From assembly GCA_022564665.1 (NCBI GenBank), contig JADFKZ010000005.1:1-45924 (forward strand): a stretch of DNA of 45,924 nt. Direction: 5' to 3'. This DNA is from Planctomycetota bacterium (GTDB lineage: Bacteria > Planctomycetota > Phycisphaerae > Phycisphaerales > SM1A02). Below the pieces are notes generated by a model, which was not told the origin of the DNA, searched no databases, and saw nothing but the letters and a program-made list of their open reading frames with translations. Of this stretch, positions 25,137 to 33,373 are shown piece after piece. The translations under genes and the position numbers were made by a program. The first letter of the stretch is position 1; each line of letters begins with the position of its first letter.

Positions 25137-25577
25137 ATGGCCCCGTTGATGACCCAGGAGCGGGTGGAGGGTGACTCGATTGGGGAGGCGATTCGTTTGC
25201 TGCGGACCCTTTCGGATCCCACACGTCTGCGTCTGTTGGGCGTTCTGCAGCACGGTGAGCACAACGTCAGCGGTCTCTGCTGCCGACTGGGCCTCCCCCA
25301 GCCGACAGTCAGCCACCACCTGGGGTTGTTGCGTGCGGCGGCGCTGGTGGCAAGCCGCCGCAACGGCAAGAACGTGTATTACTCGCTCAACGACGAGACG
25401 GTCGAGCCGCTGGGGGCGGACGGCGGGCTGACGATCAGCGCCGGCAGTCTGACGCTGCATATTTGCCACGAGAGCCTTGACGGAGTGGAGCATTTGGGGG
25501 GAGTGCTGCGCAGAGCAGCCGAAGATTCACCGCGGAGGGCCGCAGAGAAAGAGGCGGACGCATTCTCTAGCCGATAG
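25137..25577 (+). CDS. ArsR/SmtB-family winged-helix regulator
   Basis: 146 residues from ATG at 25137, which has AGGAG 4 nt upstream; ATG at 25116 is an alternative. The winged helix-turn-helix is typical: LLRTLSDPTRLRLLGVL, then VSGLCCRLGLPQPTVSHHLGLL as recognition helix, and the wing GKNVYYSLND. The adjacent cysteines in GLCC sit near where ArsR-type sensors bind metal in helix 3, but the spacing differs from the usual ELCVC, so metal sensing is only possible. A ZIP transporter follows on the same strand and is a plausible target. The last 23 or so residues (from RRAAEDSPRRAAEKE) are encoded by a dispersed repeat block, so this tail is probably not ancestral. Confidence 0.88.
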   Translation: MAPLMTQERVEGDSIGEAIRLLRTLSDPTRLRLLGVLQHGEHNVSGLCCRLGLPQPTVSHHLGLLRAAALVASRRNGKNVYYSLNDETVEPLGADGGLTISAGSLTLHICHESLDGVEHLGGVLRRAAEDSPRRAAEKEADAFSSR

Positions 25578-25645
25578 CCATTTGCCTTCTTCCGGGTGGC
25601 TGGGGCTGAGTCCCGATTCCATCGGGGCGAAGCCCCGGTCTTCTG
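25505..25645 (+). repeat. Composite 3'-flank repeat (A-E-B) at the end of the arsR-like gene
   Basis: CCGAAGATTCACCGCGGAGG (A) lies inside the coding sequence, TAGCCGATAGCC (E remnant) spans the stop codon, and GGGTGGCTGGGGCTGAGTCC with GGGGCGAAGCCCCGGTCTTC (B) follows. Block order and direction relative to the gene are as behind lptD and the VWA gene. The remaining 100 bp to the ZIP gene show nothing else. Confidence 0.7.
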
Positions 25646-25748
25646 ACCCTGATTGTTCATGACCATCTACTGCCGCTCGCGACGACGTTCATGACGAATC
25701 CGGGCCATACGGGTATCGTTGCCGCCTCCACCTCGGCGAGGGCGGCTG

Positions 25749-26597
25749 ATGGCGTATGGGCTCGTGGCGGCGTATTGCCTGTTGATCCTGCTGGCTTCGC
25801 TGGCCGGTGGCTGGGTCCCACTGCTCGTGAGCCTTACGCACAGGCGGATTCAGCTTCTGCTGAGCTTTATTGCCGGGGTCATGCTGGGGGCGGCCCTATT
25901 GAACCTGCTGCCGGAGGCGATCCTTCAACAGGCGGCGTGGCACAGCGGCCCGGCAGGCGCCGGGCTGCCGGCGGGCCACGGCTGGCTCGAACCTGTGGCG
26001 TGGTGGCTGCTTGCGGGGTTTCTGGCGATGTTCTTCATGGAGCGGTTCTTCTGCTTTCACCATCATGATGAGCCGGCCCAGACCTCCGAGCACCGCGCCT
26101 CGAATCAGGCCGATCACCGCCACGAGTTGACCTGGGCGGGCGCGGCGCTGGGGCTTTCAGCGCACAGCCTCATGGCCGGTGCGGCGCTGGGGGCGAGTGT
26201 CGCGGTGTCCGGGCGGGCCGACGAAAGCGGCCCCTGGCTGGCGGGACTCGGCGTCTTCCTGGCGATCCTGTTCCACAAGCCCTTTGACTCGATGACGCTC
26301 GGGGTGCTCATGGCGGCCGGCGGCCGCTCCAGGTCGACGCGTCACCTTGTCAACGGGGCGTTCGGCCTGCTGGTGCCGCTGGGCGCCCTCCTGTACATGC
26401 TGGGCGTCACGGATGACGTCCCCTCCCGTCTCGTTGCGGGCGTCCTGGCGTTCTCCGCGGGCACGTTTGTGTGTATTTCTCTCAGCGATCTGCTGCCTGA
26501 GCTGCAGTTCCACCGGCACGACAGGGTCAAGCTCTCCGTCGCGCTCCTGCTGGGCCTCGCCGTCGCCTGGGGCGCGGGCCGGCTCGAGACTTTCTAG
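25749..26597 (+). CDS. ZIP-family divalent metal transporter
   Basis: 282 residues from ATG at 25749 (a longer frame starts at 25719). About eight membrane helices. Helix IV contains AHSLMAGAALGAS and helix V contains FHKPFDSMTLG, the pair of His-bearing helices that form the metal path in ZIP proteins. The loop between helices III and IV is histidine-rich (CFHHHDE and DHRHE), a usual metal-binding variable region. ZIP carriers import zinc, iron or manganese. In most family members helix V reads HKxPEG; here the glutamate is replaced by aspartate in HKPFDS. An ArsR-like gene lies 171 bp upstream. Confidence 0.85.
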   Translation: MAYGLVAAYCLLILLASLAGGWVPLLVSLTHRRIQLLLSFIAGVMLGAALLNLLPEAILQQAAWHSGPAGAGLPAGHGWLEPVAWWLLAGFLAMFFMERFFCFHHHDEPAQTSEHRASNQADHRHELTWAGAALGLSAHSLMAGAALGASVAVSGRADESGPWLAGLGVFLAILFHKPFDSMTLGVLMAAGGRSRSTRHLVNGAFGLLVPLGALLYMLGVTDDVPSRLVAGVLAFSAGTFVCISLSDLLPELQFHRHDRVKLSVALLLGLAVAWGAGRLETF

Positions 26598-26872
26598 GAA
26601 CCCCTCACAGAATGATTCCTGGCGTCGAGCGGCTGCGAGGCCGCTTGGCGCTACTTGTTGTCGCCCTCCGGGGGACTGGGGGCTGCATCGACGATGCCCC
26701 TTCGGACCGAAGGCCCGAGCAAACAAGCCGGCATCGCCTGCTTCGCCCTCCCTCGGCCGCGCCCGCCATGGACGGCAAGCGGCCGCAGAACAAAGCCCGG
26801 GCGTCCTTGTCGCTCGCTCTCGGGCCGACGGACTTATTCTGTCTAGGGGTTGTACGATTGTGCCGGCCCCCG

Positions 26873-29716
26873 ATGCCCAACTCCACGAGAACCAACTTCT
26901 CCAAGACGCTCAACCTGCCTCGGACGGGCTTTCCAATGCGAGCCGGCCTGGCCGGGAATGAGCCGACCTCGATCGCTCGATGGGAGAATGTGCGTCTCTA
27001 TGAGACGCTGCTCGCCCAGCGCGCCGGCGCCGAGCCGTTTATCTTCCATGACGGCCCGCCCTACGCCAACGGGCGGATCCACGTCGGGCAGCTGCTCAAC
27101 AAGGTGCTCAAGGACTTTGTGGTCCGAAGCCGCCTCATGGCAGGCCGTCGCTGCCCCTTCGTACCCGGTTGGGACTGCCATGGCCTTCCCATCGAGCACA
27201 AGGTGATGAGCGATCTGGTTTCCTCCGGGAAGCTCCAGGAGCTCAGCGCCCTGGGTGAGGACGAGCGGAGGATGGCGGTCCGCCGCGCCTGCCGCGCCGA
27301 TGCCGAGAAGTACCAGGCGCTCCAGGCCCGCGACCTGAAGCGTCTGCTGACGCTGGCTGATTTCGACAACCCGTATCTGACCATGTCGCCTGACTATGAA
27401 AAGGGTGTCCTGGAGGTTTTTGGGAGCCTTCTGGAGCAGGGCCTCGTGTACCGGGCGCTGAAATCCGTGCACTGGTCGATTGAGAACCGCACGGCGCTTG
27501 CCGAGGCGGAGCTGGAGTATAAGCAGCTGAAGGATGTCGCCGTCTACGTGAACTTCGAGGCGAGGGAGCGGGCCGCGGTCGCGGGTGTCTTCGGTGTCGA
27601 CCTCGAGCAGACTCCCTCGTTCATGATCTGGACGACAACGCCCTGGACGCTTCCGGCCAACCTGGCAATCGCCGTCAGGCCGGCTTTTCGCTACGCGCTC
27701 GTACGGTTGGACGACACCATCACCGTGATCGCCTCGGAGCTCTTGGATACAGTGACCGGGGCGGTTGGCAGCGTCTCGGTCGAGCGGCTTGCCGAGGTGG
27801 ATGGCGCCGCACTGGTGGGCCTCACCTATCGCCACCCCTTCTGCGACCGAGCCTGCCCGATCGTCGAGGCGGCGTATGTCACACTCACCGACGGCACGGG
27901 TCTCGTTCACACCGCGCCCGGCCACGGGACCGACGACAACCTCACTGCTTTACGTGAGGGGCTGGAGATCTATTGCCCGGTGCGCGGCGACGGAACCTAC
28001 GACGAGACCGTGCCGCGCTGGCTTGTCGGCATGTCGATCTGGGAGGCCAACCCCAGGATCGTCGAGCACCTGCGGGAGAGCGGCCACCTGGTTCACGATC
28101 ACACGTTCGTTCACAGCTATCCCCATGACTGGCGTTCCAAGAAGCCGGTGATCTTCCGGGCGACGGAGCAATGGTTCATCGGCGTGGACCGGGAGACCGC
28201 CCATGGGGGCCGGACGCTCCGCGAGCTTGCCCTGGCCACGTGCGAGTCGGCCACGCGGTTCTATCCCGAATGGGGTCGCAACCGAATGCGGGGAATGCTC
28301 CAGACACGTCCCGACTGGTGCCTCTCACGGCAGCGGGTGTGGGGTCTGCCGATCCCCGCGTTCGAGCTTCCCGACGGTGAGATCCTCTTGACCCCCCGAT
28401 CGGTGCGGGCCATCGCCGACGTTTTCGGCGCGCATGGCAGCGACGCGTGGTTTACCCAAAAGCCGGAGGATCTTCTGGCCGCCTACGACCCCACCGACGA
28501 TCCCGAGGCCCCCGAAATGCTGCGCTCGGAGGGGTTGCGGGGGAAGACCTCGGGCCTGAAGAAGATGTATGACATCTTCGATGTCTGGTTCGAGTCAGGC
28601 TCATCGTGGCACTCGGTGATGCGGCAGCAGGGCCGCGGTTTTCCGATTGATCTGTACCTCGAGGGATCCGATCAGCACCGCGGCTGGTTCCAGCTGTCGC
28701 TGCTGCCGTGTGTTGGCGTGACCGGTCAGTCACCCTTTTCCGCCGTGCTCACGCACGGGTTCGTGGTGGACGCGGTCGGCCTGAAGATGTCCAAGAGTGT
28801 CGGCAACACGATCGAGGTGGAGGATCTTCTTTCGCGTTTCGGGGCGGATGTCTGCCGGTGGTGGGTCAGCTCGCTGGCCTACGAGAACGACATCAAGATG
28901 AATCTTCAGTACCTGGCGTCCGCCGGCGACACCTACCGGAAGGTCCGCAACACGTTGCGTTTTCTCCTGGGCAACCTCGGGGATTTCCAGGCCGGTAGCG
29001 TGGCTCTGGAAGCGCTGGCGCCCACGTCGATCGACGCCTACGTGCTGGGCCAGGCGCGGGAGTTGAAGCAGCAGGTCCAGGATGCCTATGAGCGGTATGC
29101 CTTTCGCCAGGTGCACCAGCTCCTTTACGACTTCTGCAACGAGACCCTCTCGGCGTTCTACGGTGAGGCGGTCAAGGACCGGCTCTACTGTGACAGGCCG
29201 GACTCGCCGCGGCGGCGAGCCACACAGGCGGTCATGTACGAGCTCGTTGAGCTGCTGTGCCGTCTGCTGGCCCCGATCCTTCCCCACACCGCCGACGAGG
29301 CATACCGGCAGCTCGAGGTGGATCGGTCAGGCACGACCGAGCGGTGCGTGCACCTTCAGCGTCTCGGCCCCATGCCCCAGGTCCAGGTCGCCGAGGGCTT
29401 CGCGGCGCTCATCGAGGTGCGTGAGCGGGCGCTGAAGGCGCTGGAGGAGTCCAAGGGCCGCGGTCTCGACAACCCCCTCGATGCCGGGGTCGTGCTCCCC
29501 GACCCCGACGGGGTGCTGGCGGTCTTTGGCGACGATCTTGCGGACATCCTCCGCGTTTCGCGTGTGGAGATCTCCAAGGACGCGGTCGAGATCAGGGTCG
29601 ACGACCTCAGGAGCCAGCCCCGCTGTGAGCGCTGCTGGCGGCGGGTCGACACCGCACACGAGCGCGGCGACGGTGCGACGCTCTGCGACCGCTGCGCCGA
29701 CGCGCTTCTCAGATGA
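26873..29716 (+). CDS. ileS: Isoleucine--tRNA ligase
   Basis: 947 residues. ATG at 26873 is chosen because the family N-terminus KTLNLPRTGFPMRAGLAGNE begins a few residues later; the upstream open frame is low-complexity. Motifs: HDGPPYANGRIHVGQ with the HIGH-type HVGQ (70-73), the editing domain with WTTTPWTLPANLAI, the KMSKS loop LKMSKSVGNT near residue 636, and a C-terminal zinc site from CERCW and CDRC. It charges tRNA-Ile and edits valine. The 275 bp before the gene hold no obvious gene, and I found no T-box features. It overlaps the convergent gene behind it by 8 bp. Confidence 0.98.
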   Translation: MPNSTRTNFSKTLNLPRTGFPMRAGLAGNEPTSIARWENVRLYETLLAQRAGAEPFIFHDGPPYANGRIHVGQLLNKVLKDFVVRSRLMAGRRCPFVPGWDCHGLPIEHKVMSDLVSSGKLQELSALGEDERRMAVRRACRADAEKYQALQARDLKRLLTLADFDNPYLTMSPDYEKGVLEVFGSLLEQGLVYRALKSVHWSIENRTALAEAELEYKQLKDVAVYVNFEARERAAVAGVFGVDLEQTPSFMIWTTTPWTLPANLAIAVRPAFRYALVRLDDTITVIASELLDTVTGAVGSVSVERLAEVDGAALVGLTYRHPFCDRACPIVEAAYVTLTDGTGLVHTAPGHGTDDNLTALREGLEIYCPVRGDGTYDETVPRWLVGMSIWEANPRIVEHLRESGHLVHDHTFVHSYPHDWRSKKPVIFRATEQWFIGVDRETAHGGRTLRELALATCESATRFYPEWGRNRMRGMLQTRPDWCLSRQRVWGLPIPAFELPDGEILLTPRSVRAIADVFGAHGSDAWFTQKPEDLLAAYDPTDDPEAPEMLRSEGLRGKTSGLKKMYDIFDVWFESGSSWHSVMRQQGRGFPIDLYLEGSDQHRGWFQLSLLPCVGVTGQSPFSAVLTHGFVVDAVGLKMSKSVGNTIEVEDLLSRFGADVCRWWVSSLAYENDIKMNLQYLASAGDTYRKVRNTLRFLLGNLGDFQAGSVALEALAPTSIDAYVLGQARELKQQVQDAYERYAFRQVHQLLYDFCNETLSAFYGEAVKDRLYCDRPDSPRRRATQAVMYELVELLCRLLAPILPHTADEAYRQLEVDRSGTTERCVHLQRLGPMPQVQVAEGFAALIEVRERALKALEESKGRGLDNPLDAGVVLPDPDGVLAVFGDDLADILRVSRVEISKDAVEIRVDDLRSQPRCERCWRRVDTAHERGDGATLCDRCADALLR

Positions 29717-30131
29717 TGACCATCGCCATCGCAACCACGACGAAGACCGGCAGGTTACCGCCGGCGAAGGCGATCAATCCAACCATCCACCGCGTGGGGC
29801 CCTGGACCTCGATGTTCAACCGCACGATGAAGACGGTCATCAACAGGGCGGCGGTCAGACCCCCGATTCCGACCATCGCGATGAGCATCCCGACCTGATG
29901 GAGACAATGACATGTAAACAACGCAAGCCACGCAACGAGCAGGATCACGACGTTGATCTTGGCCATCAGCGACCCCACGCTGACGGCGTCCGCCCGCCCC
30001 AGCGCCACACCGCCGAAAAGCTCGGCGCCCTCTTGGAGGAAGAAGCGGAATGTGTGCCGCAGCCCCCAGGCCGCAAACGGTGCCGCCAGCACCGGGCCAC
30101 CGAAACCCACGACCATCTGGCTGATCGTCAC
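29709..30131 (-). CDS. Small integral membrane protein of unknown function
   Basis: 140 residues. The start is GTG at 30131, which has a strong GGAGGT five nt before it; ATG at 30116 would remove this site. About three to four membrane helices: near MVVGFGGPVLAAPF, INVVILLVAWLALFTC, LIAMVGIGGLTAALLMTVFI and GGNLPVFVVVAMAMVII. The sequence contains a short soluble segment with FRFFLQEGAELFGG. I recognise no family. It converges on ileS with overlapping stops and is divergent from the tRNA-binding protein gene, with which it shares a 94-bp intergenic region. Confidence 0.72.
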   Translation of the reverse strand: MTISQMVVGFGGPVLAAPFAAWGLRHTFRFFLQEGAELFGGVALGRADAVSVGSLMAKINVVILLVAWLALFTCHCLHQVGMLIAMVGIGGLTAALLMTVFIVRLNIEVQGPTRWMVGLIAFAGGNLPVFVVVAMAMVII

Positions 30132-30225
30132 GATGCACCTCCTCGCAAGGAGGCGCCGACCGGATCCCGGACCGCCAGTCGACCCCCAAACCAAGTCCCC
30201 GCCGCGGTATCATACCTGACCCGCT

Positions 30226-30588
30226 ATGGGCGTCCAGATTCCAACGATTCCATTCGAGGATTTCAGCCGGCTCGACCTTCGAGTGGCCACGGTCAAGGCC
30301 GCCGAAGTCCATCCCAACGCCGATCGTCTCCTGAGGATCACGCTCGATGACGGGACGGCCTCCGGCCGGCAGGTGTTGGCCGGGATCAGGGGCTTCTACG
30401 ACCCGGCTCAGCTCGTGGGCAAGCAGGTCGTCATCGTGGCCAACCTCCAGCCGCGGAAGATCCGGGGCGAGCTCAGCGAGGGGATGATCCTGGCCGCGGT
30501 TGTGGCGGGTTCCGCGGGCGGCGGCGAGTCCGACGTCGTCCTGGTGACACTGGATCGCCCGGTTCCGGCGGGGTCGGCGGTGAGCTAA
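30226..30588 (+). CDS. MetRS-beta/CsaA-like tRNA-binding OB-fold protein
   Basis: 120 residues, one EMAP/Trbp111 OB fold: PFEDFSRLDLRVATV, AAEVHPNADRLLRITLDDG, VLAGIRGFYDPAQLVGKQV, VIVANLQPRKIRGELSEGM. It corresponds to the free-standing form of the methionyl-tRNA synthetase C-terminal domain (beta subunit) or to CsaA. Such dimers bind the tRNA elbow and raise the affinity of MetRS; CsaA has been described as an export-related chaperone. metG is not in the window. The start ATG follows stop codons closely, so it is secure. Confidence 0.9.
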   Translation: MGVQIPTIPFEDFSRLDLRVATVKAAEVHPNADRLLRITLDDGTASGRQVLAGIRGFYDPAQLVGKQVVIVANLQPRKIRGELSEGMILAAVVAGSAGGGESDVVLVTLDRPVPAGSAVS

Positions 30589-30628
30589 CAGGGCTCTCAG
30601 CTATCGGCCAGCGCAGTTTTCGTCCAAG

Positions 30629-30692
30629 CGTAGCGGCCGATCGAATCGGCGGCGAAGCCCACGAAGCGAGCGTGCGGCCGGAGGCCGCTCCG
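30629..30692. repeat. Second copy of block D (GTAGCGGCC / GGCCGCTCC)
   Basis: CGTAGCGGCC at 30629-30638 and GGCCGCTCCG at 30683-30692 (one mismatch) match the element at 7277-7340, including the CGAGCGTGCGGCCGGA centre. A block E fragment (CTCAGCTATCGGCC) precedes it. Both D copies sit between convergent genes. Confidence 0.6.
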
Positions 30693-30709
30693 GAGCGAGC
30701 GCAACAGGT

Positions 30710-32620
30710 CTAACCCACGTCGCTCTGGTCGGGTTGCGTCGTTGCCTCGTCGGGTTGAGTTGTTGCCGAGGTCCTACTGGCCAGGCTGAAGTCGTGCCGG
30801 GTCGCCAGCGCCTCATAGCCGAACGCCTCCTGGGCGGGAATAACGGAGTCGAACTCCTCGGCAACAAGCATTTGCTGGATCAGGCCGTCGTAGGAATAAC
30901 TTGCGAATGTCTGCTGGGTCAGGGGTGACTGAGCCATCAACCGCACAAGCACAACGGCAAGTCGGTCTTCAACCGGCACCACCCAAACGCGCTGATCCTC
31001 GGCCAGCTCAGAGATCGGCACATCCTGGTCCAGCGCCAGGGCGTGGTCGATGATCGTGGCCACCGTCTCCTCATGGACGCCGATCGTGGAAAGGGGCGTG
31101 GGGATGGCGATCGGCGGCAACCCCAGCAGTTGTTGGAGGCGCAGGCTGCCGATATCGATCAGGGAGATTCTGTTGGCGACGCTGAGTGTCGCATCATGGC
31201 TCATCGCCACCGCGAGCAGCCCGTCGTCGATGACCTGCCGGCGAAGCTCGTCGGCCTTCATACTCAACTGGCGGTAGTGGGCGAGCCGGGCCAGATCGGC
31301 CGTGAGCTGGTCGCGTACCTCATCAACCGATTCTGGTGGCCTGGAGGGGTCGGTATCGATGATGCGGAAGAGGTAGACGCTGCCATCGCCGTCGGTCAGC
31401 GGCGGACCCGCCACCCGCTGCTGGATGTCCATCAACTGGGCACCGCCGAACTCCCGAGCGGCCGCGACCAGTTCCGCCACGGTCACGGGGACCGCTCCGA
31501 ACTTCTCGGTCGTTGCCTCGCCGATCCCTTGGAGCTCCGCCACTTCATCGGCTGAGAGCCAGCGGTCGCCCAGGGCGTGATACTCCGGAAGCGCGACCGC
31601 GAACTTCTCCTGAATTGTCTGGGCCAGATCCTGGAAGCTCGGCCCCCGCCAGTCGTCGTCGAGGACCAGGTAGCCGTCGCGGCGCGGAATACCGCGCCGC
31701 GCGGACGTGAGCTGCTCCTGATTTGCGAACCTGGCGATCTCCTGGAGGGTGCGGGTCATCAGCGTCTCAAGCAGGTCGCTGCGGACCGCCTCGGGCACCT
31801 CCTGCTCGCCCGTGGGCTCCGCGTAGGATCCAGGGTCGGCCCGCCACAGCTTCCGCCAGTGTGACCGCAGTGCGACGGCGCCGAGCTTGCCGCTGTCCAG
31901 GATCGTTGTGCGGACGCTCTCGGCGGTCACGACAAGCCACTCGAGCTTCGCCCGGTCCGGCAGGCGGTACCCGAAGCCCTTGTCGCCCTCTCCGGGGGGG
32001 GTCTCGGCGTACCTCGCCAGCTGCTCAGCGAGCTCCTCGTCGCCAAACGACGGTGGCGTATCCGGCTCCGTCGCCTCGAGGACGACCACCTGTGCGGTCA
32101 CCGCATGAAACGAGCGCCTCGCGCGGTGCTTGAGGTGGCGGTCGGAGAACTTGGATCTGTCGACATAGAGGGCGATCATGCGCCTCACGCCGTCGAGCCT
32201 CGCCAGCGTCTGAAGGACGAAGGACGTTTGCTCGCGGGAAAGCGCCGCAATCTGCGCGATTTGCTGCTCGGCCCCGAATGGGAGCCCGACGGCGACCCCG
32301 CCGATCAGGCCGGCGGCTTCAGCTTCGCGCACCAGGAGGTACCAGTGCTCCGGCTGGTCGACGATCCCCGGACCCGGGATGAGGGGCGGGAAGAAGCGGC
32401 CAAAGGCATATTGGAGAACGTTCAGCTCGCGCTGGACATGCGACCGCTCGCTGACGGTGACCTTCTGCTGCTCCTGGCCGACCTTTGCCCACAGCGCACC
32501 ACGCCGCGCTATCACCGAACCCAGGCTGGTGAAGGCGAAAGGGATCAGAAAGGTGATCAGGAGAAGCGTTCCCCCGACGGCCAGGATCCACTTGTTGTAT
32601 TTGCGGAGGAATTTGAACAT
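30710..32620 (-). CDS. PpiD/SurA-like membrane-anchored periplasmic chaperone
   Basis: 636 residues. An N-terminal uncleaved anchor KWILAVGGTLLLITFLIPFA (10-29) resembles that of PpiD. A long SurA/PpiD-like helical body follows, with a central segment where a parvulin domain would sit, but the usual parvulin signature is weak, so isomerase activity is doubtful. PpiD-type proteins assist folding of exported proteins near the Sec translocon. The C-terminus has repeated TTQP units (ATTQPDEATTQPD), a composition frequent in Phycisphaerae. It lies downstream of rpsD, from which the 28-bp inverted repeat separates it. Confidence 0.72.
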   Translation of the reverse strand: MFKFLRKYNKWILAVGGTLLLITFLIPFAFTSLGSVIARRGALWAKVGQEQQKVTVSERSHVQRELNVLQYAFGRFFPPLIPGPGIVDQPEHWYLLVREAEAAGLIGGVAVGLPFGAEQQIAQIAALSREQTSFVLQTLARLDGVRRMIALYVDRSKFSDRHLKHRARRSFHAVTAQVVVLEATEPDTPPSFGDEELAEQLARYAETPPGEGDKGFGYRLPDRAKLEWLVVTAESVRTTILDSGKLGAVALRSHWRKLWRADPGSYAEPTGEQEVPEAVRSDLLETLMTRTLQEIARFANQEQLTSARRGIPRRDGYLVLDDDWRGPSFQDLAQTIQEKFAVALPEYHALGDRWLSADEVAELQGIGEATTEKFGAVPVTVAELVAAAREFGGAQLMDIQQRVAGPPLTDGDGSVYLFRIIDTDPSRPPESVDEVRDQLTADLARLAHYRQLSMKADELRRQVIDDGLLAVAMSHDATLSVANRISLIDIGSLRLQQLLGLPPIAIPTPLSTIGVHEETVATIIDHALALDQDVPISELAEDQRVWVVPVEDRLAVVLVRLMAQSPLTQQTFASYSYDGLIQQMLVAEEFDSVIPAQEAFGYEALATRHDFSLASRTSATTQPDEATTQPDQSDVG

Positions 32621-32645
32621 GGACAGCGACCCAGGGGACGGGTCA

Positions 32646-32736
32646 TGGGGTCAGACCCTGAATAGTGAATAGTGTCCTGGCGGCAGGGGGAAGAAGCGGA
32701 TGCCGGCTACTATTCACTATTCAGGGTCTGACCCCA
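32646..32736. repeat. 28-bp perfect inverted repeat abutting the rpsD stop codon
   Basis: Arms at 32646-32673 and 32709-32736 are exact reverse complements: the left begins TGGGGTCAGACCCTGAATAG and the right ends GGGTCTGACCCCA. The centre is 35 nt. Each arm contains the smaller palindrome GGGTCAGACCC and the direct repeat AATAGTG AATAGT. The right arm ends one base before the rpsD stop. GGGGTCAG-type palindromes are known around REP/RAYT-like elements, but no transposase gene is present. Confidence 0.9.
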
Positions 32737-33336
32737 CTATCGATAGAACTCGACGATCAGGTTCGTGTTCACGTCGAAGGGAGTCTCGTCGCGCGTCGGC
32801 AACGTGAGGATGGTGATGGCCAGCTCCGCCGGGTTCACGGCCATCCAGCCGGGGACCAGGTGACCGGCCATCGACTCCATGTTGTCCTTGACAACGTTGC
32901 GGATCCGTGGCCGGAGGATAATCCGGTCGCCTGGATTGACGCTGAAGCTTGGCCGATCGACCTTCTTCCCGTTGACCTCGACGTGGCCGTGGACGACCAT
33001 CTGCCGGGAGGCCCAGACCGTCCGCGTAAAGCCCGCTCTGCGGACCACGTTGTCCAGCCGCTGCTCCAGCAATCGCAGCAGGATCTCGCCGGTGTTCCCC
33101 CTCTTCTGCGAGGCGTTCTGGATGTAGCGGCGGAACTGCTTCTCCATGACGCTGTAGTGGTAGCGGAGCTTCTGCTTCTCGTTGAGGCGGATACCGTAGT
33201 CCCGCAGCCGCCGGCCGCGATAGCCGTGCATGCCAGGAGCTGTGAGCTGCCGCTTGGCGGTGTGCTTGGGAATGTCGGCGATGGGCGCCCCCACCCGCCG
33301 AGACAGCTTGACCTTGGGACCGGTGTATCGTGCCAT
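32737..33336 (-). CDS. rpsD: 30S ribosomal protein S4
   Basis: 199 residues from ATG at 33336, which gives the standard MARYTGPKVKLSRRVG N-terminus; the open frame continues upstream with unrelated sequence. The S4 RNA-binding domain is clear: RLDNVVRRAGF, ASRQMVVHGHVEVNGKKV, FSVNPGDRI. S4 is a primary 16S rRNA binder and assembly initiator. The N-terminal zinc cysteines of the C+ type are absent. The gene is away from the usual rpsM-rpsK-rpoA cluster, downstream of two TPR genes, and its mRNA can form a very long hairpin at the stop codon. Confidence 0.97.
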   Translation of the reverse strand: MARYTGPKVKLSRRVGAPIADIPKHTAKRQLTAPGMHGYRGRRLRDYGIRLNEKQKLRYHYSVMEKQFRRYIQNASQKRGNTGEILLRLLEQRLDNVVRRAGFTRTVWASRQMVVHGHVEVNGKKVDRPSFSVNPGDRIILRPRIRNVVKDNMESMAGHLVPGWMAVNPAELAITILTLPTRDETPFDVNTNLIVEFYR

Positions 33337-33373
33337 CGGGAACCCCTCATCAAACCACGCTGGTGACGGATCG

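Noticed and set aside
26598-26872. T-box or other riboswitch before ileS
   Set aside because: No T-box sequence (TGGNACCGCG-like), specifier loop or terminator/antiterminator pair could be found by eye.
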